From Clostridium sp. (GTDB taxonomy: Bacteria; Bacillota; Clostridia; Clostridiales; Clostridiaceae), in contig JAQUXS010000008.1 of NCBI GenBank assembly GCA_028692255.1, forward strand, positions 1 through 49,635: a DNA stretch of 49,635 nucleotides, in the 5' to 3' direction. Position 1 is the first letter of the stretch. The number at the start of each line of letters is the position of its first letter. Shown here piece after piece: positions 13,522 to 23,445 of the stretch. A program made the translations under genes and the position numbers. Below the pieces are notes generated by a model. The model saw only the letters and a program-made list of their open reading frames with translations, did not search any database and was not told where the DNA came from.

Positions 13522-14763
13522 ATGGCAAGTTTAAAAAAATATATACCTGAAGGTACAAGAGATATACTTTTTAATGAATGTTACTCAAAAATTAAAATCG
13601 AAAACTTGTTAAGAGAAACATATAGACAATGTGGCTATCATGAAGTGATTTCTCCCACACTTGAATTCTATGATGTTTTTAACATGAAAAATCAACCTAT
13701 AAATCAAGAGAATATGTATAAATTATTTGATAACAAAGGAAGGATTCTTGTCTTAAGAGCGGATATGACAACTCCAATAGCAAGAATAGCTTCTACTAAA
13801 ATAAAAGAAAATATGCTTCCAATGAAGTTATGTTACAGCCAGAATATATTTAGAGTAAATGAAACTTTAAATGGAAAATTAAGCGAATTTACTCAGTCTG
13901 GTATTGAGATAATTGGAACAGAAGGAATAAGAGGAGACGTGGAAGCTGTATTTACAGCAATTGAAGCTATTAAAAACATAGGAATTGAAGATTTTAAAAT
14001 AGAGATAGGTGATGCACGTTTCTTTAAAGAAATTACTAAAAATTTAAAACTTAATGAAGATGAGATGGAAAGATTTAGACTATTAGTTCAAAATAAAAAT
14101 ATTTCAGAGCTTAAAGAATTTTTAGAAGAAAATAAAGGCAAAATAGATAAAAATGCAAAAAGAGTTTTACAAGCACTTCCTGAACTGTTTGGTGGTGAAG
14201 AAGTTATAAATGAGGCACGAGAACTTTTAATTAATCCAGATGAAATAAAATCACTTGAAAATATAAAGTGTATTTATAATATAATGCAAAAACTTGGATT
14301 AGGTGAGTATATAGCAATAGATCTTGGAATGGTTCAAAATTTAAATTACTATTCAGGTGTTATATTTAAAGGATATAGTACTAAGGCTGGTAAAAATATA
14401 TTAAGCGGTGGAAGATACGATAAACTTATCGAAAATTTTGGCAAAAGTCTTCCAGCAACAGGATTTGCTATAAATATAGATTCTGTAATTGATGTGTTAA
14501 GTTCAGAAAAAAAGCTTGAGCATGCTCCTCATATAGAGAAAGTTATATTTTGCAGTAGTAAAAACCTTGAAAGAGGGTACAGCCTTCTAAAGCAATTTGC
14601 AAAAGACAATATAAGGGCAGAGGTAAGTATATTTGATAATAGAGAAGAAGTATTTGCATATTGTGAAAGAATAAAATGCAAAATTATGATAGATGTAGAT
14701 GAAAACAAAGAGTTTAAATTTATGGGAAGTAGCTGGATAAGTAAAACATTTGGGGGAATTTAA
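13522..14763 (+). CDS. hisZ: ATP phosphoribosyltransferase regulatory subunit HisZ
   Basis: A 413-residue paralogue of histidyl-tRNA synthetase lacking the synthetase role; it activates and confers histidine feedback on short HisG. The class II core is visible: YIPEGTRDIL, LRADMTTPIAR, FRVNETLNGKLSEFTQ-G-EIIG, and YYSGVIFKGY with GGRYDKL. The anticodon-binding C-terminus of true HisRS is shortened. The start is taken at ATG 13522 since GGAGGGG (13512-13518) lies inside the longer frame. It is first of ten his genes. Confidence 0.93.
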   Translation: MASLKKYIPEGTRDILFNECYSKIKIENLLRETYRQCGYHEVISPTLEFYDVFNMKNQPINQENMYKLFDNKGRILVLRADMTTPIARIASTKIKENMLPMKLCYSQNIFRVNETLNGKLSEFTQSGIEIIGTEGIRGDVEAVFTAIEAIKNIGIEDFKIEIGDARFFKEITKNLKLNEDEMERFRLLVQNKNISELKEFLEENKGKIDKNAKRVLQALPELFGGEEVINEARELLINPDEIKSLENIKCIYNIMQKLGLGEYIAIDLGMVQNLNYYSGVIFKGYSTKAGKNILSGGRYDKLIENFGKSLPATGFAINIDSVIDVLSSEKKLEHAPHIEKVIFCSSKNLERGYSLLKQFAKDNIRAEVSIFDNREEVFAYCERIKCKIMIDVDENKEFKFMGSSWISKTFGGI

Positions 14764-14764
14764 A

Positions 14765-15409
14765 ATGGCAGATTTAAGACCACTAAGAATTGCACTTACA
14801 AAAGGCAGACTGGAAAAATTAGCAGTGGATATTTTTGATAACATAGGGCTAAATACAGAAGAACTTAAAAATAAGGGAAGAAGGCTTGTGCTTTCTGATG
14901 CAGAAAATAATATTCAATTTGTACTTGTCAAGGCAGTAGATGTACTCACTTATGTAGAGCATGGAGCTGCAGACATTGGAATTGTTGGAAAGGACACTCT
15001 TCTTGAAGAGAAAAAGGATTTCTACGAGGTTGCAGACCTTAAAGTTGGAAAATGTAAATTTGCTCTGGCATCTATTCCAAGTTTCAATTTACAAGAAGGT
15101 TATTCAAGAAAAAAGATTGCAAGTAAATATCCTAATGTTACAAGAAAATACTTCGGCGAAATGGGAATGGATGTTGAAATAATAAAAATTGAGGGATCTG
15201 TAGAGCTTGCACCAATACTCGGACTTTCAGATGCCATTGTTGATATAGTTGAAACTGGAACTACACTTAAAGAAAATGGTCTTATTATATTTGATGAGAT
15301 TTGTAATATAAGTGCAAGAATGATTGTAAATAGAGTAAGCATGAAAATAAGGAAAGATGAAATAAAGCCAATCATAGAAAAAGTTCAAAATGTAGTTAAT
15401 AAGTTTTAA
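14765..15409 (+). CDS. hisG: ATP phosphoribosyltransferase catalytic subunit (short form) HisG
   Basis: A 214-residue short-form HisG, catalysing the first histidine step (ATP plus PRPP to phosphoribosyl-ATP) and requiring HisZ. It shows LRIALTKGRLEK, GAADIGIVGKD, VEHGA and the PRPP loop LSDAIVDIVETGTTLKENGL. The long-form regulatory C-terminal domain is absent, in agreement with hisZ immediately upstream. The start ATG is at 14765; an in-frame ATG at 14750 overlaps hisZ and precedes the GGGGGA site. Confidence 0.95.
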   Translation: MADLRPLRIALTKGRLEKLAVDIFDNIGLNTEELKNKGRRLVLSDAENNIQFVLVKAVDVLTYVEHGAADIGIVGKDTLLEEKKDFYEVADLKVGKCKFALASIPSFNLQEGYSRKKIASKYPNVTRKYFGEMGMDVEIIKIEGSVELAPILGLSDAIVDIVETGTTLKENGLIIFDEICNISARMIVNRVSMKIRKDEIKPIIEKVQNVVNKF

Positions 15410-15424
15410 AGTGGAGGGGTTTTA

Positions 15425-16711
15425 ATGAACATATTTAAGGCAGATTCAGATGAGGGAATAAAAAATATTGATAATATAAAAAAGAGAGCCAATGCAATAG
15501 AAAAAGATGTAAGTAGCATTGTATATAAAATACTTGAAGATGTAAAAAACAATGGTGATAAGGCACTAATTGAATATACTAAAAAGTTTGACTGTAAGAA
15601 TATACAAAGCTTAAAAGTTACAGAAGATGAAATTGAAGAGGCCTTTAGAAAAACTGATGATAATTTTATAGAAGCACTTAAAACTGCCAAGGAGAATATA
15701 ACTGAATTCCATGAAAAACAAAGGGAAAAGTCATGGATAATGACCAAAGAAAATGGAATTGTAATGGGTCAAACTGTAAGAGGACTTGAGAGAGTTGGTA
15801 TATATGTACCAGGTGGAACAGCTTCTTACCCTTCATCGGTTTTAATGAATGCAATTCCGGCTAAAGTAGCAGGGGTAAACGAGATAGTTATGGTAACGCC
15901 TCCTAAAGAAGATGGGAAAATAAATGCAGGTATACTTGTAGCTGCAAAGATTGCAGGCGTGAGTGAAATATATAAAGCTGGGGGCGCTCAGGGAATAGCA
16001 GCACTTGCTTATGGCACAGAAACAATTAAAAGTGTAGATAAAATAGTGGGACCTGGTAATATATTTGTAGCAGTGGCAAAGAAAAGTGTATTTGGAGTCG
16101 TTGATATTGATATGATAGCAGGACCAAGCGAAATACTTGTTGTTGCAGATGAAAGTGCAAATCCAAAATTTGTAGCAGCTGATTTAATGTCACAGGCTGA
16201 ACACGATAAAATGGCATCTGCTATTTTAGTAACAACATCAAAATCTCTTGCTTTAGAAGTTCAAAAAGAGATAAAAATTCAAATAAAAGATTTAAAGAGA
16301 AAAGATATAATTGAAGAATCGCTTAAAAATTTTGGAGCTATATTCATTGTAGAAAATATAGATAAGGCTATTGAAATTGGAAACAAAATAGCACCAGAAC
16401 ACTTTGAACTTGTAGTAAAAGATCCATTTTTATATCTTGGAAGTATTAAAAATGCAGGATCAATTTTCCTTGGAGAGTATGCACCGGAACCACTTGGAGA
16501 CTATATGGCAGGTCCAAATCATGTCCTTCCAACAAGTGGCAGTGCAAGATTTTTTTCACCTCTTTCTGTAGATACATTTATAAAAAAATCAAGCTACATA
16601 TATTACAGCAATGCTGCACTGTCAAAGGTTAAAGACAAAATTGTTACTATTGCAGAAGCTGAAGGTCTCACTGCACATGCAAATTCAATAAAAGTAAGAT
16701 TTGATGATTAG
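15425..16711 (+). CDS. hisD: Histidinol dehydrogenase HisD
   Basis: A 428-residue zinc enzyme for the last two oxidation steps, histidinol to histidine with NAD. Seen are [53 protein letters not shown], the catalytic APEHFEL Glu-His pair, and [15 protein letters not shown]. Full length. GTGGAGGGG precedes ATG 15425. It is 15 nt after hisG. Confidence 0.97.
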   Translation: MNIFKADSDEGIKNIDNIKKRANAIEKDVSSIVYKILEDVKNNGDKALIEYTKKFDCKNIQSLKVTEDEIEEAFRKTDDNFIEALKTAKENITEFHEKQREKSWIMTKENGIVMGQTVRGLERVGIYVPGGTASYPSSVLMNAIPAKVAGVNEIVMVTPPKEDGKINAGILVAAKIAGVSEIYKAGGAQGIAALAYGTETIKSVDKIVGPGNIFVAVAKKSVFGVVDIDMIAGPSEILVVADESANPKFVAADLMSQAEHDKMASAILVTTSKSLALEVQKEIKIQIKDLKRKDIIEESLKNFGAIFIVENIDKAIEIGNKIAPEHFELVVKDPFLYLGSIKNAGSIFLGEYAPEPLGDYMAGPNHVLPTSGSARFFSPLSVDTFIKKSSYIYYSNAALSKVKDKIVTIAEAEGLTAHANSIKVRFDD

Positions 16712-16722
16712 GGGATGGTAAA

Positions 16723-17313
16723 ATGCCTGAAAGAAAAGCTGAAATAAAGAGAAAAACATTTGAAACGGATATTGAAATGAGTTTAGAGCTTGATGGATAT
16801 GGAAATTCAAGCATATCAACAGGAGTTGGTTTCCTTGATCACATGCTGACACTTTTTTCAAAACATGGACTTTTTAATTTAAATATAAAGGCTAAAGGTG
16901 ATATATATGTTGACTCTCACCACCTTGTAGAAGATGTTGGAATAGTACTGGGTCAGTGCATGAAAAAAGCTCTTTTAGATAAAAAGGGAATCACTAGGTA
17001 TGGTACTGAGTTCTTGCCCATGGATGAGAGCCTTGAGATGGTGTCAATAGATATAAGTGGAAGAGAATATCTGGTATTTGAAGCTGATTTTAAAACTGAA
17101 AGACTTGGGAATTTTGAAACTGAAATGGTAGAAGAATTTTTTAGAGCAGTGGCTTTTAATTCAGGGATAACTCTTCATTTAAAATCTCTTTACGGTAAAA
17201 ACACACACCACATAATAGAAGGATTTTTTAAAGGTTTTGGAAGGGCATTAAATAAAGCAGTTACAATTGATCCTAATATAAAAGGGATCATGTCCACAAA
17301 AGGTTCTTTATAA
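16723..17313 (+). CDS. hisB: Imidazoleglycerol-phosphate dehydratase HisB
   Basis: A 196-residue monofunctional dehydratase that converts imidazole-glycerol phosphate to imidazole-acetol phosphate with Mn. It has the duplicated metal-binding motifs: [24 protein letters not shown] in the first half and [14 protein letters not shown] in the second. The histidinol-phosphatase domain of enteric HisB is absent, and no separate phosphatase gene is present in the operon. GGGGATGG precedes ATG 16723. Confidence 0.96.
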   Translation: MPERKAEIKRKTFETDIEMSLELDGYGNSSISTGVGFLDHMLTLFSKHGLFNLNIKAKGDIYVDSHHLVEDVGIVLGQCMKKALLDKKGITRYGTEFLPMDESLEMVSIDISGREYLVFEADFKTERLGNFETEMVEEFFRAVAFNSGITLHLKSLYGKNTHHIIEGFFKGFGRALNKAVTIDPNIKGIMSTKGSL

Positions 17314-17370
17314 AAGATGCTAGTGTTATAGATGTTAGCCATGATATAAAAAGTGAGGGAGGCAGCAACC

Positions 17371-17991
17371 TTGGAAGAGAAAAGTATAAGTATTATAGAT
17401 TATGGAATGGGAAATTTAAGAAGCATACAAAAAGCTTTTGAATCCTTTGGTGTGTATGTGAAAATTACATCAAATTCAGATGAAATTTTAAATAGTAGAG
17501 GAATAATACTACCAGGTGTTGGAGCTTTTAAAGATGCAGTGGAGAATATAAAGAAAATAGGAATTGAAAGCGCAATATACAGCGCAGCACAAAAAGGTAT
17601 ACCTATTCTTGGTATATGTCTTGGAATGCAGCTTTTATTTGAAGAAAGCGATGAGGTTGAACTTACAGAAGGACTTGGACTTATACATGGAAGAATAGAA
17701 AAATTAAAAACAAATTTCAAAATACCACATATGGGATGGAACAATTTAAACATAGTAAAGGATTCGCCTCTTTTAAAGGATGTTAAAAGTGGGAATTACG
17801 TATATTTTGTACACTCTTACTATGCTAATACAGGTGAAAAGAACGTTTATGGATATGCTTCTTATGGGTGTGAAGTTCCAGCGGTAGTAGGGAATAATAA
17901 AAATATATTTGGAGTTCAATTTCATCCTGAAAAAAGTGGTGACGTAGGAATCAAGATGCTTAAAAATTTTAATAATATTTGTAATAGGTAA
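17371..17991 (+). CDS. hisH: Imidazole glycerol phosphate synthase glutaminase subunit HisH
   Basis: A 206-residue class I glutamine amidotransferase that supplies ammonia to HisF. It has [12 protein letters not shown], the nucleophile elbow [11 protein letters not shown], and the His-Glu pair in QFHPEKSG. I set the start at TTG 17371 ([12 protein letters not shown]) because GGGAGG (17357-17362) lies 8 nt before it and inside the longer GTG-started frame. It lies 57 nt after hisB, the widest gap before hisA. Confidence 0.94.
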   Translation: MEEKSISIIDYGMGNLRSIQKAFESFGVYVKITSNSDEILNSRGIILPGVGAFKDAVENIKKIGIESAIYSAAQKGIPILGICLGMQLLFEESDEVELTEGLGLIHGRIEKLKTNFKIPHMGWNNLNIVKDSPLLKDVKSGNYVYFVHSYYANTGEKNVYGYASYGCEVPAVVGNNKNIFGVQFHPEKSGDVGIKMLKNFNNICNR

Positions 17992-18012
17992 ATATAAAGA
18001 GGGGGCTTAAAA

Positions 18013-18744
18013 GTGATAATACTTCCTGCAATTGATTTAAAAGATGGAAAATGTGTAAGGCTTTATAAAGGTGAATTTGATAAGGTAGAAGTAGTTGGAA
18101 AAGATCCAGTTCAAACTGCAAAAAAATTTAAAAGTGCTGGGGCAAAATTCTTACATATAGTTGACCTTGATGGAGCTTTAAATGGTGAAATGGTTAACTT
18201 AGAAACAGTTCTTAAAATTGTAAATGAAGTTGACATTAAAGTGGAAATAGGCGGCGGCATAAGAAATATTAACACAGTTGATTCTCTTTTAAAGCAAGGA
18301 ATTGATAGGGTTATACTTGGAAGTGCTGCACTTAACAATAGATCCTTTTTAATTGAAGTAGTGAAAAAATATGGAGATAAAATAGCAGTTGGCATAGATG
18401 CTAAAAATGAAAAGGTTGCAGTAGATGGATGGACAAAAGTAAGTGGTATACAATATATAGAATTTGCAAAGGACATTGAAAAAATAGGAGTTAGAACCAT
18501 TATATTTACAGATATAAGTAAGGATGGCACCCTTACAGGACCAAATCTTCAGCAGCTTAAAAAATTAAAGGAAAATGTAAACTGTAATATAATAGCTTCA
18601 GGTGGGATAAAGGACATAGATGATATAAAAAATATAAATAAAATGGGGATTTACGGGACGATAGTTGGAAAGGCAATATATTCTTTAAATGTTGATCTTA
18701 AAAGTGCTATTAAAGTTTCAAAAGAAAAGTTAGAGGTGGAGTGA
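18013..18744 (+). CDS. hisA: ProFAR isomerase HisA
   Basis: A 243-residue TIM-barrel isomerase that opens the ribose ring of ProFAR. It has [23 protein letters not shown] with the catalytic Asp, VEIGGGIRN, and the second-half [14 protein letters not shown] with the other catalytic Asp and [10 protein letters not shown]. It starts at GTG 18013 after GAGGGGGC. Its stop overlaps the region before hisC. Confidence 0.95.
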   Translation: MIILPAIDLKDGKCVRLYKGEFDKVEVVGKDPVQTAKKFKSAGAKFLHIVDLDGALNGEMVNLETVLKIVNEVDIKVEIGGGIRNINTVDSLLKQGIDRVILGSAALNNRSFLIEVVKKYGDKIAVGIDAKNEKVAVDGWTKVSGIQYIEFAKDIEKIGVRTIIFTDISKDGTLTGPNLQQLKKLKENVNCNIIASGGIKDIDDIKNINKMGIYGTIVGKAIYSLNVDLKSAIKVSKEKLEVE

Positions 18745-18749
18745 TAAAT

Positions 18750-19805
18750 ATGAGTAAATTTTGGAGTGAAATTACAAAAAATATAGAGCCTTATGTTTGT
18801 GGTGAGCAGCCTAAAGATAAAAAGTACATAAAATTAAATACAAATGAAAACCCATATCCTCCATCAAAACTTGTAATAGAAGCAATAGAGAAAGCTTCAG
18901 ATGAGAGGCTAAGGCTCTATCCTAATCCTGAATGTGATGAACTTAAAGAAACTATAGCTAAGTATTACAATTTAAAAAATGATGAAGTCTTTATTGGAAA
19001 TGGATCTGATGAAGTTTTAGCTATGGCCTTTTTAACTTTCTTTAATAAAGATGAAGAGATAGTATTTCCAGATATAAGCTATAGTTTTTACCCTGTATTT
19101 GCAAATTTATTTGGGCTTAAAGTAAGGCTTTCTAATTTAAAAAATGATTTCTCAATAAATGTAGGTGATTTCCTTGAAAAAAATGGCGGCATAGTTTTGC
19201 CTAATCCCAATGCACCTACAGGAAGGTTTTTAAGTACTGGCTATATAGAAGAAATACTTAAAGTTAATAGTGAAAAAGTAGTTATAATTGATGAGGCTTA
19301 TATTGATTTTGGAGGAGAATCCGTTGTAAATTTAATAAGTAAGTACCCAAATTTACTTGTAGTTCAAACATTGTCAAAGTCAAGATCACTTGCTGGAATG
19401 CGTGTTGGTTTTGCAATGGGACAGAAAGAACTTATTGATGGACTTAATAGGATAAAAAATTCAATTAATTCTTATACTGTGGATACTCTTGCACAAAAAG
19501 CTGCAGTAGCTGCTTTTAAAGATGAAAAATATTTTAAAGAGTGCAATAAAAAAATAGTATATTCAAGAGAAGCTACTATTAATGAATTAGAAAAAATGAA
19601 TTTTGAAGTGATACCATCAAGGGCTAATTTCATATTTATAAAACATAAACACAAGAAAGCAGAACAAATTTTTAAACAGTTAAGGGAAAAGGGCATACTT
19701 GTAAGATATTTTAATAAACCTAGAATAAACAATTATTTGAGGGTTAGCATTGGTTCTAAAGATGAAATGAAAGTATTTATTAAAAAGATAGAACAAGTAA
19801 TTTAA
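18750..19805 (+). CDS. hisC: Histidinol-phosphate aminotransferase HisC
   Basis: A 351-residue class I PLP aminotransferase converting imidazole-acetol phosphate to histidinol phosphate with glutamate. It has KLNTNENPYPPSK, LYPNPECDELK, NPNAPTGRFL, IIDEAYIDFGG, the PLP-Lys in TLSKSRSLAGMRVG, and YLRVSIGSKDEM. The start is placed at ATG 18750, 10 nt after AGAGGTGGAG; a GTG at 18741 is in frame but too close. Its position between hisA and hisF is an uncommon order. Confidence 0.93.
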   Translation: MSKFWSEITKNIEPYVCGEQPKDKKYIKLNTNENPYPPSKLVIEAIEKASDERLRLYPNPECDELKETIAKYYNLKNDEVFIGNGSDEVLAMAFLTFFNKDEEIVFPDISYSFYPVFANLFGLKVRLSNLKNDFSINVGDFLEKNGGIVLPNPNAPTGRFLSTGYIEEILKVNSEKVVIIDEAYIDFGGESVVNLISKYPNLLVVQTLSKSRSLAGMRVGFAMGQKELIDGLNRIKNSINSYTVDTLAQKAAVAAFKDEKYFKECNKKIVYSREATINELEKMNFEVIPSRANFIFIKHKHKKAEQIFKQLREKGILVRYFNKPRINNYLRVSIGSKDEMKVFIKKIEQVI

Positions 19806-19823
19806 AGGTGGGGTGAAAATATT

Positions 19824-20585
19824 ATGCTTACAAAGAGGATAATACCATGTCTTGATGTTAATAATGGAAGAGTTGTAAAAGGAACTAATTTTGTAAATTT
19901 AAAAGATGCAGGAGATCCAGTTAAGCAGGCGGAGTTTTATAACAGTGAAGGGGCAGATGAAATAGTTTTCCTTGATATAACAGCAACTTCTGATGGAAGA
20001 AAGACAATGATAGATGTTGTAAAGAAAACTGCTGAGAAAATTTTTATACCATTAACTGTAGGTGGGGGAATAAGGACACTTGAGGATTTTAGAAATATTT
20101 TAAAAGCAGGTGCAGATAAGATAGCTATAAATTCTTCTGCTGTTAAAGATCCAAGTTTAATTACAAGGGCTGCAAATAAATTTGGAAGTCAATGTGTAGT
20201 TGTGGCAATAGATGCAAGAAAAAGAAAAGACAATACTGGATGGAACGTTGTAATAGCTGGAGGCAGGGAAGACACTGGACTTGATGTGGTAAAATGGGCT
20301 AAGAAGGCAGAAGAGCTTGGATGTGGTGAAATACTGCTTACAAGCATGGATGCTGATGGAACTAAAGATGGATATGATATAAAGCTTACCAAAGCAATTA
20401 CAGATGAGCTAAATATACCAGTTATAGCTTCAGGTGGCTGCGGGAAAATTGAGGATTTTTATAATGTATTTAAAGATACAAACTGTGATGCAGCTCTTGC
20501 AGCATCATTATTTCATTATAAAGAACTTACAATAAATGAAGTTAAAAGGTATCTGTCAAAAAATAATGTAAGTGTGAGGATTTGA
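19824..20585 (+). CDS. hisF: Imidazole glycerol phosphate synthase cyclase subunit HisF
   Basis: A 253-residue TIM barrel that, with HisH, makes imidazole-glycerol phosphate and AICAR. It has [20 protein letters not shown] (Asp11), [22 protein letters not shown] (Asp130 equivalent), [14 protein letters not shown] and [13 protein letters not shown]. It is full length. GGTGGGGTGA precedes the ATG. Confidence 0.97.
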   Translation: MLTKRIIPCLDVNNGRVVKGTNFVNLKDAGDPVKQAEFYNSEGADEIVFLDITATSDGRKTMIDVVKKTAEKIFIPLTVGGGIRTLEDFRNILKAGADKIAINSSAVKDPSLITRAANKFGSQCVVVAIDARKRKDNTGWNVVIAGGREDTGLDVVKWAKKAEELGCGEILLTSMDADGTKDGYDIKLTKAITDELNIPVIASGGCGKIEDFYNVFKDTNCDAALAASLFHYKELTINEVKRYLSKNNVSVRI

Positions 20586-20595
20586 GGTGAGCGTT

Positions 20596-20928
20596 TTGAA
20601 AAGTAGTGATTTACTTAAAGAAGTAGATTTTAGCAAGGGCCTTTTGCCTGCAATTATAGTTGATGTAATTAATGGAGAGGTTTTAATGCTTGCATATATG
20701 AATGAAGAATCATTAAAAAAGACTATTGAAAGTAAAAAAACATGGTTTTTTAGTAGATCAAGAGGAAAGCTTTGGAATAAAGGTGAGACTTCAGGACATT
20801 TTCAATATGTTAAATCAATAGAACTTGATTGTGACAATGACACACTTCTTATAAAAGTAGAACAAATAGGAGCAGCTTGCCACACAGGACACAGAAGCTG
20901 CTTTTTTAAAAAAGTTGATATAGAGTAA
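20596..20928 (+). CDS. hisI: Phosphoribosyl-AMP cyclohydrolase HisI
   Basis: A 110-residue stand-alone cyclohydrolase (third step). Metal sites are visible: [12 protein letters not shown] (Mg) and [11 protein letters not shown] (Zn), with [14 protein letters not shown] for substrate. The start is taken at TTG 20596, 6 nt after GAGGTGAG, which overlaps the end of hisF; the GTG at 20587 sits inside that site. HisI and HisE are separate here instead of fused. Confidence 0.94.
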   Translation: MKSSDLLKEVDFSKGLLPAIIVDVINGEVLMLAYMNEESLKKTIESKKTWFFSRSRGKLWNKGETSGHFQYVKSIELDCDNDTLLIKVEQIGAACHTGHRSCFFKKVDIE

Positions 20929-20941
20929 TAGGAGGATATAT

Positions 20942-21268
20942 ATGGAAAATACAATAGAAGAATTATATAAAATTATTTTAGAAAGAAAAAAGACTCCATT
21001 TGAAGGTTCTTATACAAACTACCTTTTTGATAAAGGAATTGATAAAATTTTAAAAAAAGTTGGAGAAGAAAGTACTGAAACTATTGTTGCAGCAAAAAAT
21101 GACAATAAGGAAGATTTTATAGGAGAAGTATGTGATCTTACATACCATATGTTAGTTCTTTTAGCAGAAAAGGAAATATCACTTGAAGATATAGAAAATG
21201 AGCTTAAAAAAAGAGAACTAAAAACAGGAAATAAGAAATCAGAAAGAAGAGAAATACAAAATCTATAA
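20942..21268 (+). CDS. hisE: Phosphoribosyl-ATP pyrophosphatase HisE
   Basis: A 108-residue all-helical pyrophosphohydrolase (second step) of the MazG-like fold: [23 protein letters not shown], then the [15 protein letters not shown] metal-binding helix. AGGAGG precedes the ATG. It is the last gene of the ten-gene operon. No classic terminator is visible before the next promoter at 21275, only 6 nt after the stop. Confidence 0.94.
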   Translation: MENTIEELYKIILERKKTPFEGSYTNYLFDKGIDKILKKVGEESTETIVAAKNDNKEDFIGEVCDLTYHMLVLLAEKEISLEDIENELKKRELKTGNKKSERREIQNL

Positions 21269-21274
21269 TTCCTA

Positions 21275-21303
21275 TTGACAAACTATGATATAAATAATAT
21301 ACT
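21275..21303 (+). promoter_or_regulatory. Promoter of the T-box/ubiG operon
   Basis: TTGACA (21275-21280) and TATACT (21298-21303) with a 17-nt spacer directly precede the T-box leader. Confidence 0.8.
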
Positions 21304-21304
21304 A

Positions 21305-21585
21305 AGTACATTGATAGGATATAGCGTTGATAAGAAATAGTAGCATAAAGTATATTAAAAGAGATAAAATCCAGTTTTGCTGAAAGGATTTTTTATTAGA
21401 ATTTATGTGAATGCATCTTTGAGCTCTGTTTCGAAATTTTAGTAGAATGCAGCGAGTACGCCCGTTAAAGCGTTAGAGCATAATATGTGCTTGAATTTGA
21501 GATGCTGTTTTTTATTGCAGCAAGTAGAGTGGAACCGCAGATATAACTTCTGCCTCTAATTTTTTAGAGGTAGAAGTTTTTTTAT
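21305..21585 (+). ncRNA. T-box riboswitch leader, probable cysteine specifier
   Basis: The T-box sequence AGAGTGGAACCGCAG (21526-21540) is followed by a terminator with stem 21546-21557/21566-21577 and a T run; the two are mutually exclusive as in T-box attenuators. Stem I elements are present upstream: the AGTAGC bulge near 21339, AGAGA near 21360, an ATCC-loop-GGAT hairpin at 21369-21389, and a specifier region GAATGCATC near 21409-21417. TGC followed by A reads as a cysteine codon, in agreement with the sulfur genes downstream. Uncharged tRNA-Cys would stabilise the antiterminator and switch the operon on. Confidence 0.9.
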
Positions 21586-21651
21586 ATGCAATTTTTTTAA
21601 AAGTAAACATAGTATACTAATATGAATAATATATAAAGGGAGGAATATAAA

Positions 21652-22284
21652 ATGAATTCTGTTGAATATTTCAATAATATAGCTGAAAAATGGAATGTTA
21701 TTAGAAGTGATTATTTTGAGGAAAGATTAAAATACAAGGTGCTTTCAAAGGTAAATGTTAAAAATAAGGTAACTGCTGATTTGGGATGTGGTTCAGGTTT
21801 TATAACCTTGGCGTTGGCAGAAGATTCAAGTGTTGTTTTTTCTGTTGACAATTCTGTGAATATGTTAATTGAACTTAAGAAAAATGTGAATAACAAGAGT
21901 TTAAACAATGTTTATCCACTTAAATCTTCACTTACAGATATATCACTTTTTGATGAATCTATAGATGCTGTCTTTATAAATATGGCACTTCATCATATTA
22001 AAGATGCAGAAAAAGCAATAAAGGAAATGTATAGGATATTAAAAAAAGGAGGTACGGTAGTAGTATCAGATGTCATGCAGCATAACGGAGAATGGGCAAG
22101 AGAAGAAATGTTTGATGAATGGCTGGGATTTTCAAATGAAGAGATAACTAACTGGCTTGAAGAAGTTGGCTTTAAGAATGTAAATATAGAAAACACAGAT
22201 TTATTTTGCAAAGGCTATTCAAGTAAAGGAGAATATACAAAAACAGGAATATTTATAGCTTCAGCACAGAAAGGGGAAGAATAA
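21652..22284 (+). CDS. ubiG: SAM-dependent methyltransferase of the methionine-to-cysteine operon
   Basis: A 210-residue class I methyltransferase. Motif I is ADLGCGSGFITLAL near residue 42, acidic motif II is SVDNSVNML, and NMALHHIKD and LKKGGTVVVSDV follow. In clostridia and Bacillus this gene (ubiG/yrrT-like) is the first in the methionine-to-cysteine conversion operon and probably handles SAM-derived sulfur intermediates. It begins 67 nt after the T-box terminator with GGGAGGA before ATG. mccB follows after 1 nt. Confidence 0.85.
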   Translation: MNSVEYFNNIAEKWNVIRSDYFEERLKYKVLSKVNVKNKVTADLGCGSGFITLALAEDSSVVFSVDNSVNMLIELKKNVNNKSLNNVYPLKSSLTDISLFDESIDAVFINMALHHIKDAEKAIKEMYRILKKGGTVVVSDVMQHNGEWAREEMFDEWLGFSNEEITNWLEEVGFKNVNIENTDLFCKGYSSKGEYTKTGIFIASAQKGEE

Positions 22285-22285
22285 T

Positions 22286-23431
22286 ATGAAATTAGAATCA
22301 CTAGTAATACATGGAGGAATTGATGGAGACAAGTTAACAGGTGCAGTTAGTGTACCTGTTTACCAAACTTCAACTTATAAACAGCCTAAGTTTGGTGAAA
22401 ATAGTGGATATGAATATTCAAGAACTGGAAATCCAACAAGAGAGGCACTTGAAAAATTAATATCAGATTTAGAGCATGGCTATAAAGGTTTTGCATTTGG
22501 ATCAGGAATGGCGGCTATAACAGCAGTTTTATCTCTATCTAAAGCTGGAGACAAGATAATTATACCAAGCAATATATATGGCGGGACTTTTAGAGTGCTA
22601 GATAAAGTGTTTAATCATTTTAATATTGGGTATGTTATTGCTGATACAACGGATATTAACAATATAAAAAGTGTTATTGATAAAAGTATAAAGGCAATAT
22701 ACATTGAAACTCCAACTAATCCTCTTATGGATATAACAGATATAGAATCAGCAGCAAAGTTAGCTAAGGATAATGGCCTTCTTACAATAGTTGATAATAC
22801 ATTTATGACTCCATACCTTCAAACGCCATTAACACTTGGAGCAGATATAGTACTTCACAGTGCAACTAAATATCTTGGAGGACACAGTGATGTAGTTGCT
22901 GGACTTGTAGTTGTAAACAGCAGTGACCTTGCGGAAAAGCTTCACTTTATTCAAAATTCTACTGGTGGAGTCCTTGGACCTTTTGATTCTTTCCTTTTAA
23001 TAAGAGGAATTAAAACTTTAGCAGTTAGAATGGATAGACACAATGAAAATGGACTTGAAATTGCAACTTTCTTAAAGAACAGAGAAGAAGTTGATAAGGT
23101 TTATTACCCAGGATTTAAGGAACATAAGGGACATGAAATTCAAGCAAGACAAGCTAATGGCTTTGGTGGAATGATATCCTTTGTTTTAAATGACAAATAT
23201 GATTACAAAAAATTTGTTTCAAGCCTTAAGCTTATAACTTTTGGGGAGAGTCTTGGTGGAGTTGAATCACTTGTGTGCCATCCAGCAACAATGACTCATG
23301 CAGCAATACCACGAGATATAAGGATTAAAGTTGGAATTACAGACAATTTAATTAGGCTGTCTGTAGGAATTGAAAATGTACAGGATTTAAAAGATGATAT
23401 TTTAAATGCACTTTCACAAAGTATAAAGTAA
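22286..23431 (+). CDS. mccB: Cystathionine gamma-lyase / homocysteine gamma-lyase MccB
   Basis: A 381-residue PLP enzyme of the Cys/Met metabolism family that splits cystathionine to cysteine. Signatures are YEYSRTGNPTR, FGSGMAAITAV, ETPTNPLMDITD, the PLP-Lys in HSATKYLGGHSDV, and TFGESLGGVESLVCHPATMTH. Sequence alone does not exclude cystathionine gamma-synthase activity; the operon context (ubiG-mccB-mccA under a Cys T-box) favours the lyase. It is full length. Confidence 0.88.
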   Translation: MKLESLVIHGGIDGDKLTGAVSVPVYQTSTYKQPKFGENSGYEYSRTGNPTREALEKLISDLEHGYKGFAFGSGMAAITAVLSLSKAGDKIIIPSNIYGGTFRVLDKVFNHFNIGYVIADTTDINNIKSVIDKSIKAIYIETPTNPLMDITDIESAAKLAKDNGLLTIVDNTFMTPYLQTPLTLGADIVLHSATKYLGGHSDVVAGLVVVNSSDLAEKLHFIQNSTGGVLGPFDSFLLIRGIKTLAVRMDRHNENGLEIATFLKNREEVDKVYYPGFKEHKGHEIQARQANGFGGMISFVLNDKYDYKKFVSSLKLITFGESLGGVESLVCHPATMTHAAIPRDIRIKVGITDNLIRLSVGIENVQDLKDDILNALSQSIK

Positions 23432-23445
23432 AGAAGGGTTTTAAA

